In this document: positions 1 through 11,889 of the stretch, in pieces
How the letters are laid out: each line of letters starts with the position of its first letter
How positions within the stretch are numbered: the stretch's first letter is position 1
Source: Stichopus chloronotus
Lineage: Eukaryota; Echinodermata; Holothuroidea; Aspidochirotida; Stichopodidae
Reading direction: 5' to 3'
Length of the DNA stretch: 64,000 nucleotides
NCBI GenBank assembly: GCA_021234535.1
Contig: CM037843.1
Location: forward strand, 39,309,200 to 39,373,199
Position numbers and translations under genes: made by a program
Notes under the pieces: generated by a model
Told to the model about the DNA's origin: nothing
Seen by the model: the letters and a program-made list of their open reading frames with translations, nothing else
Database searches by the model: none

Positions 1-36
1 CTTTTTATAGCAAACATAATCCTGCATGAATGTTAC

Positions 37-508
37 CTGTTACAAGGCTTGTCCCACTTGGTCCAGCAGTGGCTGGCTCTTTCTTCAGCTTTACGGAACG
101 TTGACCTTCACTGACACCATTTGGCAGTTCTTCTTCTTTCTTTTTATCCTCTGATAGTACATTTCCAGACAACTCCGTATTCTCTTTGCCATTTTCAAGA
201 ATACCTAACCGCTTCCGAAGTTCATCATTATCCTTCCTGAGCTGTTCTACTTCTTCCTCCCTGTTGACATGACCATTAGAGACTAATTTCTGGTCATTTT
301 TATCAACTTCATTTTGAATTGTATGACCACTGTCCTTCTTAAGGGATGTTAACTCATTTTTCAGTTGGCTGTTCTCCAAACGAAGGCTCTCCACCTGTGT
401 CCTGAGAAGTCGCAAAGCTCCATTCTCTTTTTTCAATACGTCTATCAGATGACGTTGAGTGGCAACCAGCTCCTGTTGGTCCAGATACCCTTCTGCTTCT
501 TCGATCGT
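37..508 (-). CDS. Internal exon of an unrecognised coiled-coil protein
   Basis: An open frame of 157 codons runs on the minus strand between a good acceptor (pyrimidine tract then CTGTAG at 514-509) and a good donor (ACAG|GTAACA, GT at 36-35). It enters in phase 0 and leaves in phase 1. The first ~60 residues form a leucine-rich heptad region (LIDVLKKENGALRLL, then VESLRLENSQLKNEL), which is a clear coiled coil. A second charged coiled-coil segment follows (EEEVEQLRKDNDELRKRL), then a Lys/Glu-rich, Pro/Ser/Gly-containing disordered tail with a sumoylation-like LKKE. The word LRLENSQLKNEL resembles the N-terminal helix of AIMP1 (multisynthetase complex factor), but the rest does not match well enough to name it. 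The following exon lies beyond the left window edge. The exon is well supported as coding; its identity is open. Confidence 0.6.
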
Positions 509-700
509 CTACAGAGAAAAATAGTAGCACAACTGTTCAAGCATGTACACCTGACTCACAGCTATGATAGATCATTTTTTTATAAACTGCTCTGTTTCTA
601 AGAAGAGCAAAGTTTGTGACATTACGATTAAATATTTTATAAGAACTGAAAGGTGAATAGTGAAGCATGAATCTTGTTCAAAGTTGAATCTCTTCAAAGC

Positions 701-1447
701 TTAAAGGGGAACTCCAGGCAAGGAACATGTCTTATAACTTATTCAAGCCAGTTCAAACCATTTTCATTCATATTCTTGATGTTTTGAAAGGAACTTCTCG
801 TGGGCAACATGATATGTTCAAACTTCACCCCCAACTGAGTTTCTAACACTATGCATGTATACAAAGGGTGTGGATATTGTGATGTAATTGGCTGTGATCT
901 CTGTGGCTTGTGACATAGTCTACCAGCTCTAATCCATGACAACCAACCTGATTGTCCTACGTGATAAGCACTTAGATGGCTTATTGTCCACAGTTTATGG
1001 AAACGTTTAGTTCATACTTAAGAAGATTACGTCCTCCTTATCTTCAAGGAATTGTTTGCACCGCCCTAAGCTGCATAATGGGGCCTTTTGAGGAGAAATT
1101 CCACTTCCTGTGTGTTTTATCTTGACTTTATTGATTACTTATTTTACCTTGTGATAGCCACGTTGAATACACAGTGTGTCTAATTACTAATTATGTAGGT
1201 TACTCATCTTGGTCATCACTGGTCGTCGACTACCTCACAAGCCACAGAGATCAAGGCCAATTACATCATAATGGCCACGCCCTTTGTATACAAGCATAGT
1301 GTTAGAAACTCTGTTGGGCGAGAAATTTGAACATGTCACGTTGCCCATGAGTGCTTCATTTCATAACATCAAGAACATGAATGAAAATGGTTTGAAATGG
1401 CTTAAATAAGTCAGAAGACATGTTCCTTGCCTGAAATTCCCCTTTAA
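701..1447. mobile_element. Non-autonomous TIR transposon (MITE-like), ~233-bp inverted repeats, TTAA ends
   Basis: The left arm (701 to about 933) is closely matched by the reverse complement of the right arm (about 1215 to 1447). Both read inwards as TTAAAGGGGAA, then CAGGCAAGGAACATGTCTT, and stay similar to CTGTGGCTTGTGA near the inner end. The ~280-bp centre has no transposase-like frame. Each outer end is TTAA, which fits a piggyBac-type TTAA target duplication; a TA duplication with AAAGGGG ends is equally possible on this evidence. The arms have diverged by some substitutions, so the insertion is not recent. The 67-codon minus-strand frames in each arm are shadows of the repeated sequence. 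Confidence 0.8.
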
Positions 1448-4400
1448 CAGGAGTAGAGTCCAGTACTTTTTTGACTGTTGGAATAGTTGTGTAAATGTGA
1501 AATACATAAATGTGACAACTGTTTGGCCAAAAGAGGAACCCTACATACATACATTGCATTTAAGAGACAATCCCACATTGGAATGGTTGCTTTGCTTTCA
1601 ATGCTTTCTTACTTAAAATCCCTTAGGAAAACAACAGTTTACAAATATTGTTTCTTCTGTCAAGTATTCGAGCTATGGAATTGAATGTGGGATGGAAATC
1701 CCTCTCTAAATACTTTTTTCGGGGGATTTTCAAAATCAAGGAGGGAGTTGTCACTTGATTCTATTGCAATTTATTGTGTGTATTTACTATTGTAGCTGTG
1801 ACCTCAGCTATGGAAAAGTAGGCAGGATTTTTTTGCATAAGATTTATCTTTGTGAAGGATTCAGGAGACAAATCTCGGATTCATGCAATTCCGCACCTTA
1901 CCGCAAACACTGATTCTGTCCTGTAATAATAATTGTTATATAAGTTAGCAGGCACTTTCACATCATTGTCCCACGTGATATTACACCTCTACTAAAGCCA
2001 CCATCTTGGACAAACCTCCTTGGGACACACTGCTCTCATTTTCAATGTTTCAATGTGTACCAAGATAAACAGTAGTTTTCACTATCAGCTGCCAAAAAGT
2101 CACAATAATTTTATCAAAACAATTAATTTGAATCAATATGTAATTACTTTTACTTAATTCCACTGAAAATGTGACATATTGACAAGTCTGGCCAGTACAT
2201 TTGTACAAACTTTGATATTATTACATGGTTCTATTCTTAACCATTGAAGTCAACACAGCTATAAATACCTAATCACCGTGGTGTTTTTGTAATACTTCAA
2301 ACTAATATTTTATTCCCAGTTTATTTGGCGCACAACCATGTGCTGCATATATTCCTTGTCCTTTCCTATCTTGGATTGAAGAGTATTGGACAACAATACA
2401 GTCCTAAGTAATAGCGACTTGCTCCAGTGAAATACAATGTCTTGGACTTGTGACTTAAAGAGAGCACTGAAGCAGAACAACGCTCATTGTGCAAAGGTGT
2501 ATAACTTAAACAGTGCGTAGGCCTGCATCTGACAGGTATGACTTGGATCCTTCTTTACTTATAATTACCTTACATCCTAAATTTTTATCTAATACTAGCA
2601 AAGTGGATCAATGTGTGTGGTAAATTTTTAACACTGGTTTACACCTTGAACCTGTGGACTGTACTACTGCAGATGTACAAAAACAGTACTGTGTCACGCA
2701 GTAGCACAGCAATGATGTCCAAGTACAGAAGATGGGAAGAAAAAGGGAAACAGAGAATCTCTTAAAGTGAAACAGAGCATCTACAATACACCTTCATGGC
2801 ATACAAAGAAAATTTAGCTTAATTACTGTGGAACCATTCACACTCACCAACAGGTATCTACAAAATGTTTGTCTCCTCAAAACACTATGAATGAGATGAG
2901 GTATGAAAAGTGCATCATTTGAAGTTTTGAAAGTTTTGGTGAACAAACTATTCTTGAGTGACAAATAACTGAATTTCTTTCTATCAGTGGGAAACTTCCT
3001 ACCTCACTTTGACTAATCTGCCATTCTGTGCCCACAAATTTTGGTTTAAAAATATGATTTTTCTTTTCAGCAAAACAAATGCATTTTTTCCTGTAAAATG
3101 ATGCACAAAAAATGGTAGTCCCACTAATGAAACAAAAGAGGTGAAAGTTAGGACAACTTTGAGCAATATGTAGATTCACAATCAATGACAACTTTGGCTG
3201 GCAAGAACTTAACAGAGACAACAGTAAATTCCAGTCATTGACATCTCCTCACTATCTTGTTGAGATGATACTATTGTTCCTTTATCTTTCGCTCTGTAAA
3301 TCATAACTTTTAAGAACTACTGAAAAATTCAACTACCTTAAATCAGGACTACAGTCTTTTTCACGAGTAACCAATTGTGTGTAATACAACATTTGAGGCC
3401 TGCTTTAATGTTCAGGTTGCAGTTTCATAGTTTAAAAATAACTGACAGTTGGTCTGGAGGAGGTATCTGAAGGCAGTGCAATAAATTCATCACAATCAGA
3501 TGAGGATCACTATCGGGCTAATTGATTGCATCAAGCCAAATCCTTGCACTGTGAAGATCTGTTTGGATACAGCTTGGCTGTTTACTTGTCAGACGGTGTT
3601 GACCCTGGTGATTGCTGGGACAGTGATGGCCTCTCTGGAAGTTGGATTGTGACTGCCAAGAATTGTCCCATACCCTGTCCACTACTTGTGCCCAGGAGGG
3701 CAATACCATACTGACACTTTTGGATCAGTACCTGGTTCAAGTTCTTAAGGAGGGTTTCTATACAAGTGCTAGGACTGGTTGAAGGATGTTGGTTGGTAGT
3801 GAGTTGGTTGGTAGTGACCATGGGGTTGAATTCGATCCAATAGTCTCATGCAAATTTGATCCTGATGCAAACTGGTACAGATTGATCAGGGTCCGCAGTG
3901 AGTGTGATCATTCTCCACTACTGTAATCAATCCCTTGATAATTTGTTAAACCAAGCAGAATGTTTGCTTGACCAAAGTTTGAAAATTTATGACTTTTCGG
4001 TTCTGTAAAGATTGGTTGAGCATATTTACAAAAGTGCTGTAGAGCATAGCCTAATGCCTACTGTACATCTGCGACACTATAAACTGAAATATTATAACTG
4101 GAATACAGTAGCAACACTTTGCGATGTGCTAGTAGATAAGCTACTGTAGTTCTACTTTATGGTTGGGTTAGTGACGACTAAAGTATTAACGTGAATTGTG
4201 AGTTACAAAAAACATTTTCCTGTAATTACGTGACTACAACACTGGCATTCCTGCAAACTACGTGACTTAAGTTTACACTGCTCTGACTGAATTAGATAGC
4301 TGCCTACATAAACTGGGATGTGTTAAGTAATGACCATTTGATGAGAAAGCTTTGAATGAAAATCACAAACACATACACACCAACCAGCTTTAAATGTTTA

Positions 4401-5027
4401 CACAAACTATTTATAATGGCATTTCCCTAACCTGAACTGAGTGTACAGTACCTATACTGCAATGTACATATGAGCATACAGTACTATATCAACAACATTA
4501 TGGGAATGTTGCAGCTTTGACAACGCTGTCACGTCATCTCTGTCACACTGTTCAACTATTAATAAGAGCATCATTCAGTCCTATTGTTGATACATATGAA
4601 ATACACTGTCATTGTTACTAATCACTCATTTAGAATTTGCCCCCCTGGATGAGTGTGTTGGATCGCTAGGCCACAGTTCAAACTTTGCTAGATTTGAACA
4701 AATACCACTATTGCCCATAAATCTTATAGGCATGGCTTCTAGTAAGATTGGCACACAAAGCTCTATAAGTAGTTGCAAATGGAATACATCAGTCACACCA
4801 AGACAAACTGCATAATTGACTCAGTGGAATCAACCATTCATAGCTTCAATCTGTGGATACATGGAATTTATGTTCATTCAGATATCTATCTCTATATTCT
4901 GCTCTTGGTAACCCTCTATACACTTCTCCATTTATGATTCTTTTTCACAGGAGGATAGTTGTAGTTTTGACATCCAGTTTACATAACTTTTTGCAGATTC
5001 CTCCTCTAAATACTTAACAGATTTGAT

Positions 5028-5390
5028 GTAGAAAAAATCTACACATGGAAAATTGTCATAAATTCGCCCCAGTAGAGAGAAAAAAAAACTTAATTATTGA
5101 CTTTTTGTTATCTTGACAGTCCCTACACATTCATGACTGTGTGTGGTTTATTCCTCTCTCTATCTTGCATAAGGAATGTTGTTTGGGTCAAAGGTCATCA
5201 ATGTTTACCTTAACTCTGCATGTGAACACTGATGACTGTCAACCTGCAAAGCTAGGGAGAGGAATAAAACGTACACTCCTGAATATGATCTAGGAGACAC
5301 AAAGATAAGAAAAATTAAAAAATTAACAGTTTTTTCTCTCTTCTGGGGCACTTTCCCACAAAATTTGCCATGTGTAGATCTCTATTCAAA
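5028..5390. repeat. Foldback (hairpin) element, imperfect palindrome of ~360 bp
   Basis: The sequence folds back on itself around ~5210. ATCTACACATGG at 5037-5048 is mirrored by CCATGTGTAGAT at 5368-5379. GCCCCAGTAGAGAGAAAAAA is mirrored by TTTTTTCTCTCTTCTGGGGC. Near the centre GTCATCAATGTTTAC pairs with GTGAACACTGATGAC. The arms carry small indels, so this is an old MITE-like insertion or an inverted duplication. It has no coding capacity. The left arm contains a direct repeat GGGTCA-A-AGGTCA (5185-5197), identical to a DR1 nuclear receptor site. Confidence 0.75.
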
Positions 5391-8300
5391 ACAAACCTGT
5401 CAAGATGATACCTGATTTGGAGAAAGAAAGAGCAAAAGTTTAGGTAAAATGTATGCACTACTATCTGTCCTATCTACACAGATATTCCCTACAAAGGAAA
5501 TGATGCTTTGACTTTGTAATTACTTTATCAAGCATTCATGTTTCATTATGATAAACAAATTTCATAACAATAAGCAAAGAGTGAGTGGTATAACCATGCT
5601 TCATATTTCAATATTTGATAATTCCTCTGTGACTCTATCTGTTATGATATAGGCCTTGATTTTGCTATTCAAGTATACTGATATCATTGGCAACACTGGC
5701 AAACCAAAGGCAACTGCAATACGACACAAGAGTGTTATATACCAAATCTTACCATCATACAGTTTCATGCTGTAGTTTATACATTGTTTCATTTGATATG
5801 CCACAGATCATCACGACAATAAAATATTGGTTTCACTTCAGGTATAATTATCTATTTGCCTGTCAGTCAAATTTATATCACAAGTAAAGTTTTGAAGTTC
5901 CACTAAATTACTTTCTATAGTACAATATGCACTTTTCTGATTAGCAGGAGTAATTGTAAGACTAGAAAAGAGATGGAAGATACTCTAAGCAAAGAATATT
6001 GATCAAAGTTAAACAGCAATTGCTCTGAAAAGCACTTGAATGCAATGAGTCTTCAGATTTTAGTTTCACTAACACAGTGTACAGAATATGATTAAATACA
6101 AAGTTCTTCACAGAAATTGAGCTACTGTAAGGTACCAATAAAAAAAAAAAAATAGGCATACGTAATGCCCTCAGGCTGGCATGCTTACACAGACACCTGC
6201 ACTTTCATTCAGTTGCTAGAGATTACTACCGTAGTACTTAAAATGCATACACACAAAATAATCTGACATAAAGCTGCCACCAGGTTGTAAAGCATCCATG
6301 CATTTATTTCTCAGAAAAGAAATGAGTGAGAATTGTATGCTCAGAGACCTTTTAGAGACAATAGAGCCATATGCTGAATACCAGATGATTAATGCTAGAT
6401 AAGGGTATTCCCTGATGTACAGGCTGATGGGATTTGTTACAACTAGAAGTGCACAAAGTTGCTGGGTGGCTGGTAACCAGCTTTAGTAGTTAATTAATTT
6501 ACTTTAGTACAAATGGAAGCTATCTAATGTGTCTCCAATAAATGCTGAGCTATGACAACACCAGCACTGCCATTAACATTAATTCAAATTGTTATGAACT
6601 TGTAACTATATCCAATGAGACCACCACAGGATGATGGAGCTTGTAAATTATACAAGTATATTTTAGGAGGATATTGTGACTGGTCAATTTCATACCACAC
6701 TGAGATTGAAGCCAGTTTGTGATTCCATCAGTCATAATCCCTAGGAAGCTCAGTGTTCATGAAGTATGAGAAGCTCACCACGCCCAATGAAATTAAATAA
6801 ATCTCATCTTTTGTACTGTTCAGATTAAGAGACTAAAAAGAAAGGACAAATAGCAATCTGTTGAATAATAGGAAGAAAATATTGATGACTCACATGGAGA
6901 AGCTGAGTATATTTACAATGCACACAAATAACAAAAGTATAATGTAATAGTGACAGCAACATCAGGCTTTTCGTATATTTCACTTTGACTAGAGTGCTGC
7001 TTCGTAAAGGTTGGTCAAATGATGTGATTATTCAGTATGACCAGCGGGCCAAAGCAACAGGATGATTGGAGAGTCACCTTTAGAAGCTTTTAAAAACAGT
7101 CCTTTCCCAATGAAATGAGGATAAGTCAGTAGTTAGTAGTGAGGAAAACCCTTCACAACATGACTGTGTAATCTTCCTTAAAATAGGACAAAAGTTTAGT
7201 TAATAAAAAACAGGATCAGATGTGATAAAAGTCCCCATCAGAGAACCTGCATGAATAAAATATCACCAAATCCTATTCTCCTACTTAAAACTACTTGCCC
7301 AGGGCATCTCTCAAAACATTTGCAGTACAGGAGGGACAACATCCTCAGTAGGACCATTCCATTCATCTATCAGCCTCTGGGAAGAAAAGTATTATTGAGG
7401 AACTTCAACTTCACTTCTTCTCAAGTTGAGGCTTAGGACCTTTGTAATTTACTATCATGAGGAAAACTGAAAAGGTCTGTGAACAACAAATTATCATTTA
7501 CCACAGATAACTACACCAAAATCAAATATACCAAACTTTAAATGTAGTAAGATAATTGGTCTTTAACTGGTTTTGGAGATATGGTAAAGGAACATCCTTC
7601 AGTGAAAAAAACCTGAGAAGTGATTCTCTGATACCTCTCTGACAACTCCTAGTCCTTTGACAAGTACAGACAGCAATATTTATCATGCTTCCTCCCAGAA
7701 GCCCTATAGAACCTCTCCCATAATCCAAACAGGTCTATTACTTATGGATCTAAGTTACATTACACAAAATTTTTCTTCATTTTTGAAAACCAATTGGTAG
7801 TACGCCTAGCCCTAGGTCTTTCCACAACAAGTTTACGAATGGTATCACTATGCACCAGTGGACTGCAGAGGCCTGTTGAGTGCACCTCTTGCCCAACATT
7901 CCAAATCACAACTTTGGAAAGCTAAGGTTTGGTAGATTGAAATAATGAAAAACACTCACTTTAAGTCAACAACATGTGCACTCATATGGGGACATTTTCC
8001 ATTGGAACAGTAAGTCTTCATTCAAGACAATACGGATTCATAATAGAACATTCCAACTAGTAGAATTGTCACAATCTTGGATTTGTGTTCGACAGTCACC
8101 CCATCCCAATTAAGCAAAGCTAAAAAAATAGTTTCTCCTAACTGCCGGCACAAACTTTTTCACCCCCACAAATTCTTTTTTGTACTATCATAAGCATTAT
8201 TTTTAACTGAAAATGTCACACCTCGACCACCAGTCTGCATCCTATGCACTACAATGCAAAGATCTTCAGCATGAGCACTGACACTTTCCTGGCATAGTGG

Positions 8301-8596
8301 CGGAAAAATGTTCACCTAGCAGTGCCACCGTGCATGAAAAAATCAGCCTTGGCATACAACTTGCAAGGCCTGTACATGTACACTGTACATGGTGTACTGC
8401 AAACTACTTCTAAATCAAAACTGCAGAGCAAAAGTTTCTGCTGTAGTATGTTTCCACTTAATTGCCTTCTAAATTTGAACCAAAAAAGCTTCCGCATGCC
8501 CAATTTTTTTTAAAAGTGCAGACAAGAAACTAGATTTTTTTTTTAACTTGGCCTTACAGTTAGGCTAGCCTCTCGTCTAAGTAAAGGCCTTACGTT

Positions 8597-9127
8597 ATCA
8601 TCATCATCATCAATAGGACCTTGTTGGTCTCAGACTATTTCGTCACAGCAAAAAAATCAGTAAATGCCAGCTGTATAGTAAAATAAAGTTCCACACTCAG
8701 TTGAAGCTAGAGTTGAATCCATTTAAAGATGGTACGTTGACGACATGCGCTGGTAGCGAGTTCCAAACACCTATGTTTCGCAGAGTGAAAAGTTCTCTGT
8801 CAAACATTTTCATTACAATGGGACTTGAAACTCTTAAAAGGATGCCCACGCGTGTTGGAATCCACATCCAGGAGCTGATTATTCACAACCATAGTACCAT
8901 TCAAATATATGTATATATACATATAAATCATGTCGCCTCGCAGTCTCCTAAACCTAAGACAAGGCAAATTCAAATTGCGTAATCTATCAGGATAGGAAAG
9001 TTCTTTAAGGCCAGGAACCAGTTTGGTAGCATGTCTCTGAACAGACTTAATATCATCAATATCCTTCCAGCGGAATGGAGACCAGGCAGGAATACCATAC
9101 ACCAAGCTTAAAGTTGGCCTGACTTGT
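8597..9127 (-). mobile_element. 5'-truncated non-LTR retrotransposon (LINE), 3' end
   Basis: The minus strand encodes the C-terminal end of a reverse transcriptase (8697-9127), then a ~100-base 3' UTR ending in four to five TGA/ATG-type trinucleotides (TCATCATCATCATCA on plus at 8597-8611), a common 3' tail of CR1/L2-like LINEs. The copy is 5' truncated just upstream of the VRPTL motif, as expected for target-primed reverse transcription. Clade assignment is inference. Confidence 0.75.
8697..9127 (-). pseudogene. Reverse transcriptase C-terminal fragment, frameshifted
   Basis: The translation starts VRPTLSLVYGIPAWSPF, continues with SVQRHATKLVPGL, LSYPDRLRNLNLPCL and RFRRLRGDMIYMY, then a post-catalytic region with YLNGTMVV. 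These are the hallmark thumb/C-terminal motifs of invertebrate and vertebrate LINE polymerases. A one-base frameshift near 8800 interrupts the frame. After it, FDRELFTLRNIGVWNSLP and a closing FNSSFN-stop (8697-8699) restore the family pattern in the next frame. A (TA)n-like expansion encodes IYMYIYIY in the middle. It lacks the catalytic YADD region and cannot act alone. Confidence 0.8.
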
Positions 9128-9368
9128 CTTTAAACGTTATTTATAGTTACATCCTAAGTTAACGTAAGTTTACGTATCTGTAGCGATTGCTGATGTTACA
9201 GAATTAATAGTATGCATAGGCCTATGTCGGGTCCACACTGAAACATGTTACTGTTAGGCCTAGACAGCGACAGACTGTACGTCTGGCGTTTGGATAAGTG
9301 CCTGGATAATATAAGGCTACGTTATTCGTTAGGCCGGGCCTCATTATCAGCTATACTGGCTAGGCTAC

Positions 9369-9551
9369 CTTTAAACGACGGAGCAGTGTCGGAACATCTT
9401 CTTCTCGTTCGTCTGTTGATGGAACATATGGCAAAATGCTCTCCTTTACTTGACCGTTATGTAAGTTATATTTATTCTTTGGTTTAGATCTTCTAATCGT
9501 CAGCCAACCACGATACTTTGGTTTCTGCTTAGCCTGTGTTTCGTTGTCCAT
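9369..9551 (-). CDS. Candidate first coding exon, basic N-terminus of unrecognised protein
   Basis: An ATG at 9551-9549 opens 61 codons that end at a plausible donor (TTTAAAG|GTAGCC, GT at 9368-9367) in phase 0. The peptide is hydrophilic and looks protein-like: Lys/Arg-rich at residues 8-28 (QKPKYRGWLTIRR), then acidic (STDEREEDVPTLLRRLK). The surrounding 400 bases have more CpG than the neighbourhood, as is common at promoters. The phase-0 end matches the phase-0 entry of the coiled-coil exon at 508-37, so the two could be neighbours across a ~8.9 kb intron; this is inference. The opposite strand carries an 80-codon open frame (9245-9487) that looks less protein-like. No family was recognised. 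Confidence 0.4.
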
Positions 9552-11889
9552 CTCTGGTAGCCTGCTCTTGTTTGTTACTTGTTAGTATAGTCGACCTAGT
9601 CTATGACTGTCACAAGAAATGCATCATCAACGTACAAGTATAGGTACATGCATCATATCGGTGAAATTTGTGTCGTCTGCCATGCAACTTTGCTTTGAGC
9701 GTGCAACTTTTATCTCGTATGATGTCGTCTGAAAATATACGGGAACATATAAATGCCATCAAAATAATGAAACATAATGTCACTCAAAATTCGTAGAGTA
9801 GAATCTTCAATGTTGTCCTGCCGGTTACCCTTGACCTGAAACGAAAAATTTCTTAATCAGTCACAAAGCTAAATACGTGGCTTCAATTACACAAACGAAA
9901 GACGGTTACTGAGTTTTCATGGTTTGAATAGTTTCGTGTTTTGGCCGGCATGCTGATAAGCTCAAACCATATCCAGAAACAGGAGGAAAAATAATAAGTG
10001 ATAATCTGTACTTAGGAATATTACGAAATACATAATCGCAGACATGTTGTCGTAATCACTGAACGATTTTGCAACTTCCTAAAAATGTTTTAAAACTGAA
10101 AATGGAGATTAGGCGTTTCCATAGAACGAACTGAAGCCCAATGTTTTCAGTCGATCAGTTGGTTGTGGATCATGTTTTGAAAAACCCCAAACTCGCAAAC
10201 AAGGAAACGAAACATCAAGGAAAGAGAAGTTGTCAGTTTTAGTTATGCACTTGCCCAATATGACCTTTATTCTTTTTCCGTTCTGCGTACTTTTATTTGT
10301 GATTTAACCAACCCGCTTTTTGAGCAGAAGTATAATCTGAATAAGAAAAACAAACGGACGAAAGACTGGCTGGGGACCAAAGACGACTTAGAACCGGCAC
10401 AAAAGATTGTGATAACTTTTAAATTTGCTGTCAAATGTTTCACTTAGGCCTACGTACATACATTAAAAAGTTTTCTCTTTTTCTAATTTCTTTCGTTTTT
10501 CCTGTTGTGTGTCTTGCAACAGATAGACGATATTTGCAGTACTACCGCTATAGTTTTACGGGCCACGCGTTCATCCATTCTGCAACATTGTTTTCTATTT
10601 TTTAGGCCTACACGAAGAGCATGGTAATACAGGGGGAGCCTTTAACTTAGCTGGCCACGAACTTCAAAGGTGGCAATATTTCCATCTCGATTAAAAATGT
10701 TGTCCACCCGGACTGGCCTAAGTTATTACTATTATTACTATTTTAGCAGTCTCAGCACATAATATTAACTAGAGCACCAACGGTGCAGAAGATCAAACTT
10801 TCTCTGTAATTTTGTGATAACTTTTAAGTGTACTACCACAGAACAATAAGCTTCACGAGTTATGTCTCATCCAATAATTATGATAACTGTCATTTTTTAA
10901 ATTCTACCTGGCTTGTACTTAGTGGTTGCATGCATAAGAATTATAACTAAAAGGGAAAAAGGTTTGTTCACAAATTTACAAGACCAAATTAAATCATTAA
11001 CTACTTAATTTATTACTCATTTGTACGTGACACCTGGGGACCTTCTTAGTTTCACCACCAGTCACCTTCATAGGAAGAAACTTGAGAGCTTTGGTTAAAA
11101 CTAACTGAATTTCAAGAAAAAAAAACCTCAAAGTGCTCGATGCTTCTGTAGATACACCCACATGTACCTCTGGCAATAGTTTCAGCTTAAACAGTCTGGC
11201 ACATTACCCCTTAGTTATTCAATGATCATTCATGCACGATCACAGAGATGTTTAAGATTTTGTATGACATTTTGAAGGTGACTCTGCGACTTTTCATGAG
11301 ATTCAGTGAATTTTTCCACATCTTTCAAGTTTCCTTTACATTACCTTGGATTCAGTACCCCCCCCCCCAAAAAAAGGAGGTTGCCTGAGAAACATATATC
11401 ATCACCAACTTTCAACAGTGTGCAAGCTTCTCCTTGCCTAGAAAATACAACTTTTGTCACATATTTGCCTAAAATGACGCCGTAATGACATTTGGACCTT
11501 GACTTCCTCATATGAAAACTTAGTCACATGTCCACGGATCATTTGGAGCAAGTTTCATAGAAAATGGGAAAAAATGGGCAAGAGGAACGAAGCGTTTGAG
11601 AGCTCTGAAACCAGTTTTTAGGTTTTCTCAAAAGAAGGGTTGCCTATGGAACATTTTGACCAATTTTCAACAGCATGCAAAGTTTTTCCTAGGGGTTACA
11701 TTTCGAAATTGTTCATATTGATGTATTTTGGCTGTAAGCTGGTTTGAGCTAAAAACGTTGACGTAGCGTAATTTGTATTGCGCGCCCTCCCGTCTTTACC
11801 AACATTTAGATGCGTGATTTCAGTTACGTTACAGCAGGGCCGTCGCGACCGTGGGGAGATGGGGGGGGGGTTGCGTCTCACATCAATCT
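9552..11889. other. Non-coding stretch upstream of the candidate first exon
   Basis: No coding exon seen. The first ~400 bases are somewhat CpG-richer and would hold the promoter if the 9551-9369 exon is real; no clear TATA box or initiator stands out. The remainder is AT-rich unique-looking sequence with short homopolymers (C9 then A7 near 11359, G10 near 11861). Confidence 0.3.

Larger units (their letters stand above)
509..9368 (-). other. Probable large intron (or intronic plus unseen exons) of the left-hand gene
   Basis: No convincing exon was found here. The open frames are short and composition-driven. The stretch holds a long-TIR element (701-1447), a hairpin element (5028-5390) and the 3' end of a LINE (8597-9127). 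Subregions 1448-5027 and 5391-8596 are AT-rich with scattered homopolymers and nothing else I can name, apart from a doubtful FG-GAP-like peptide on the plus strand at 3526-3700. Confidence 0.35.
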
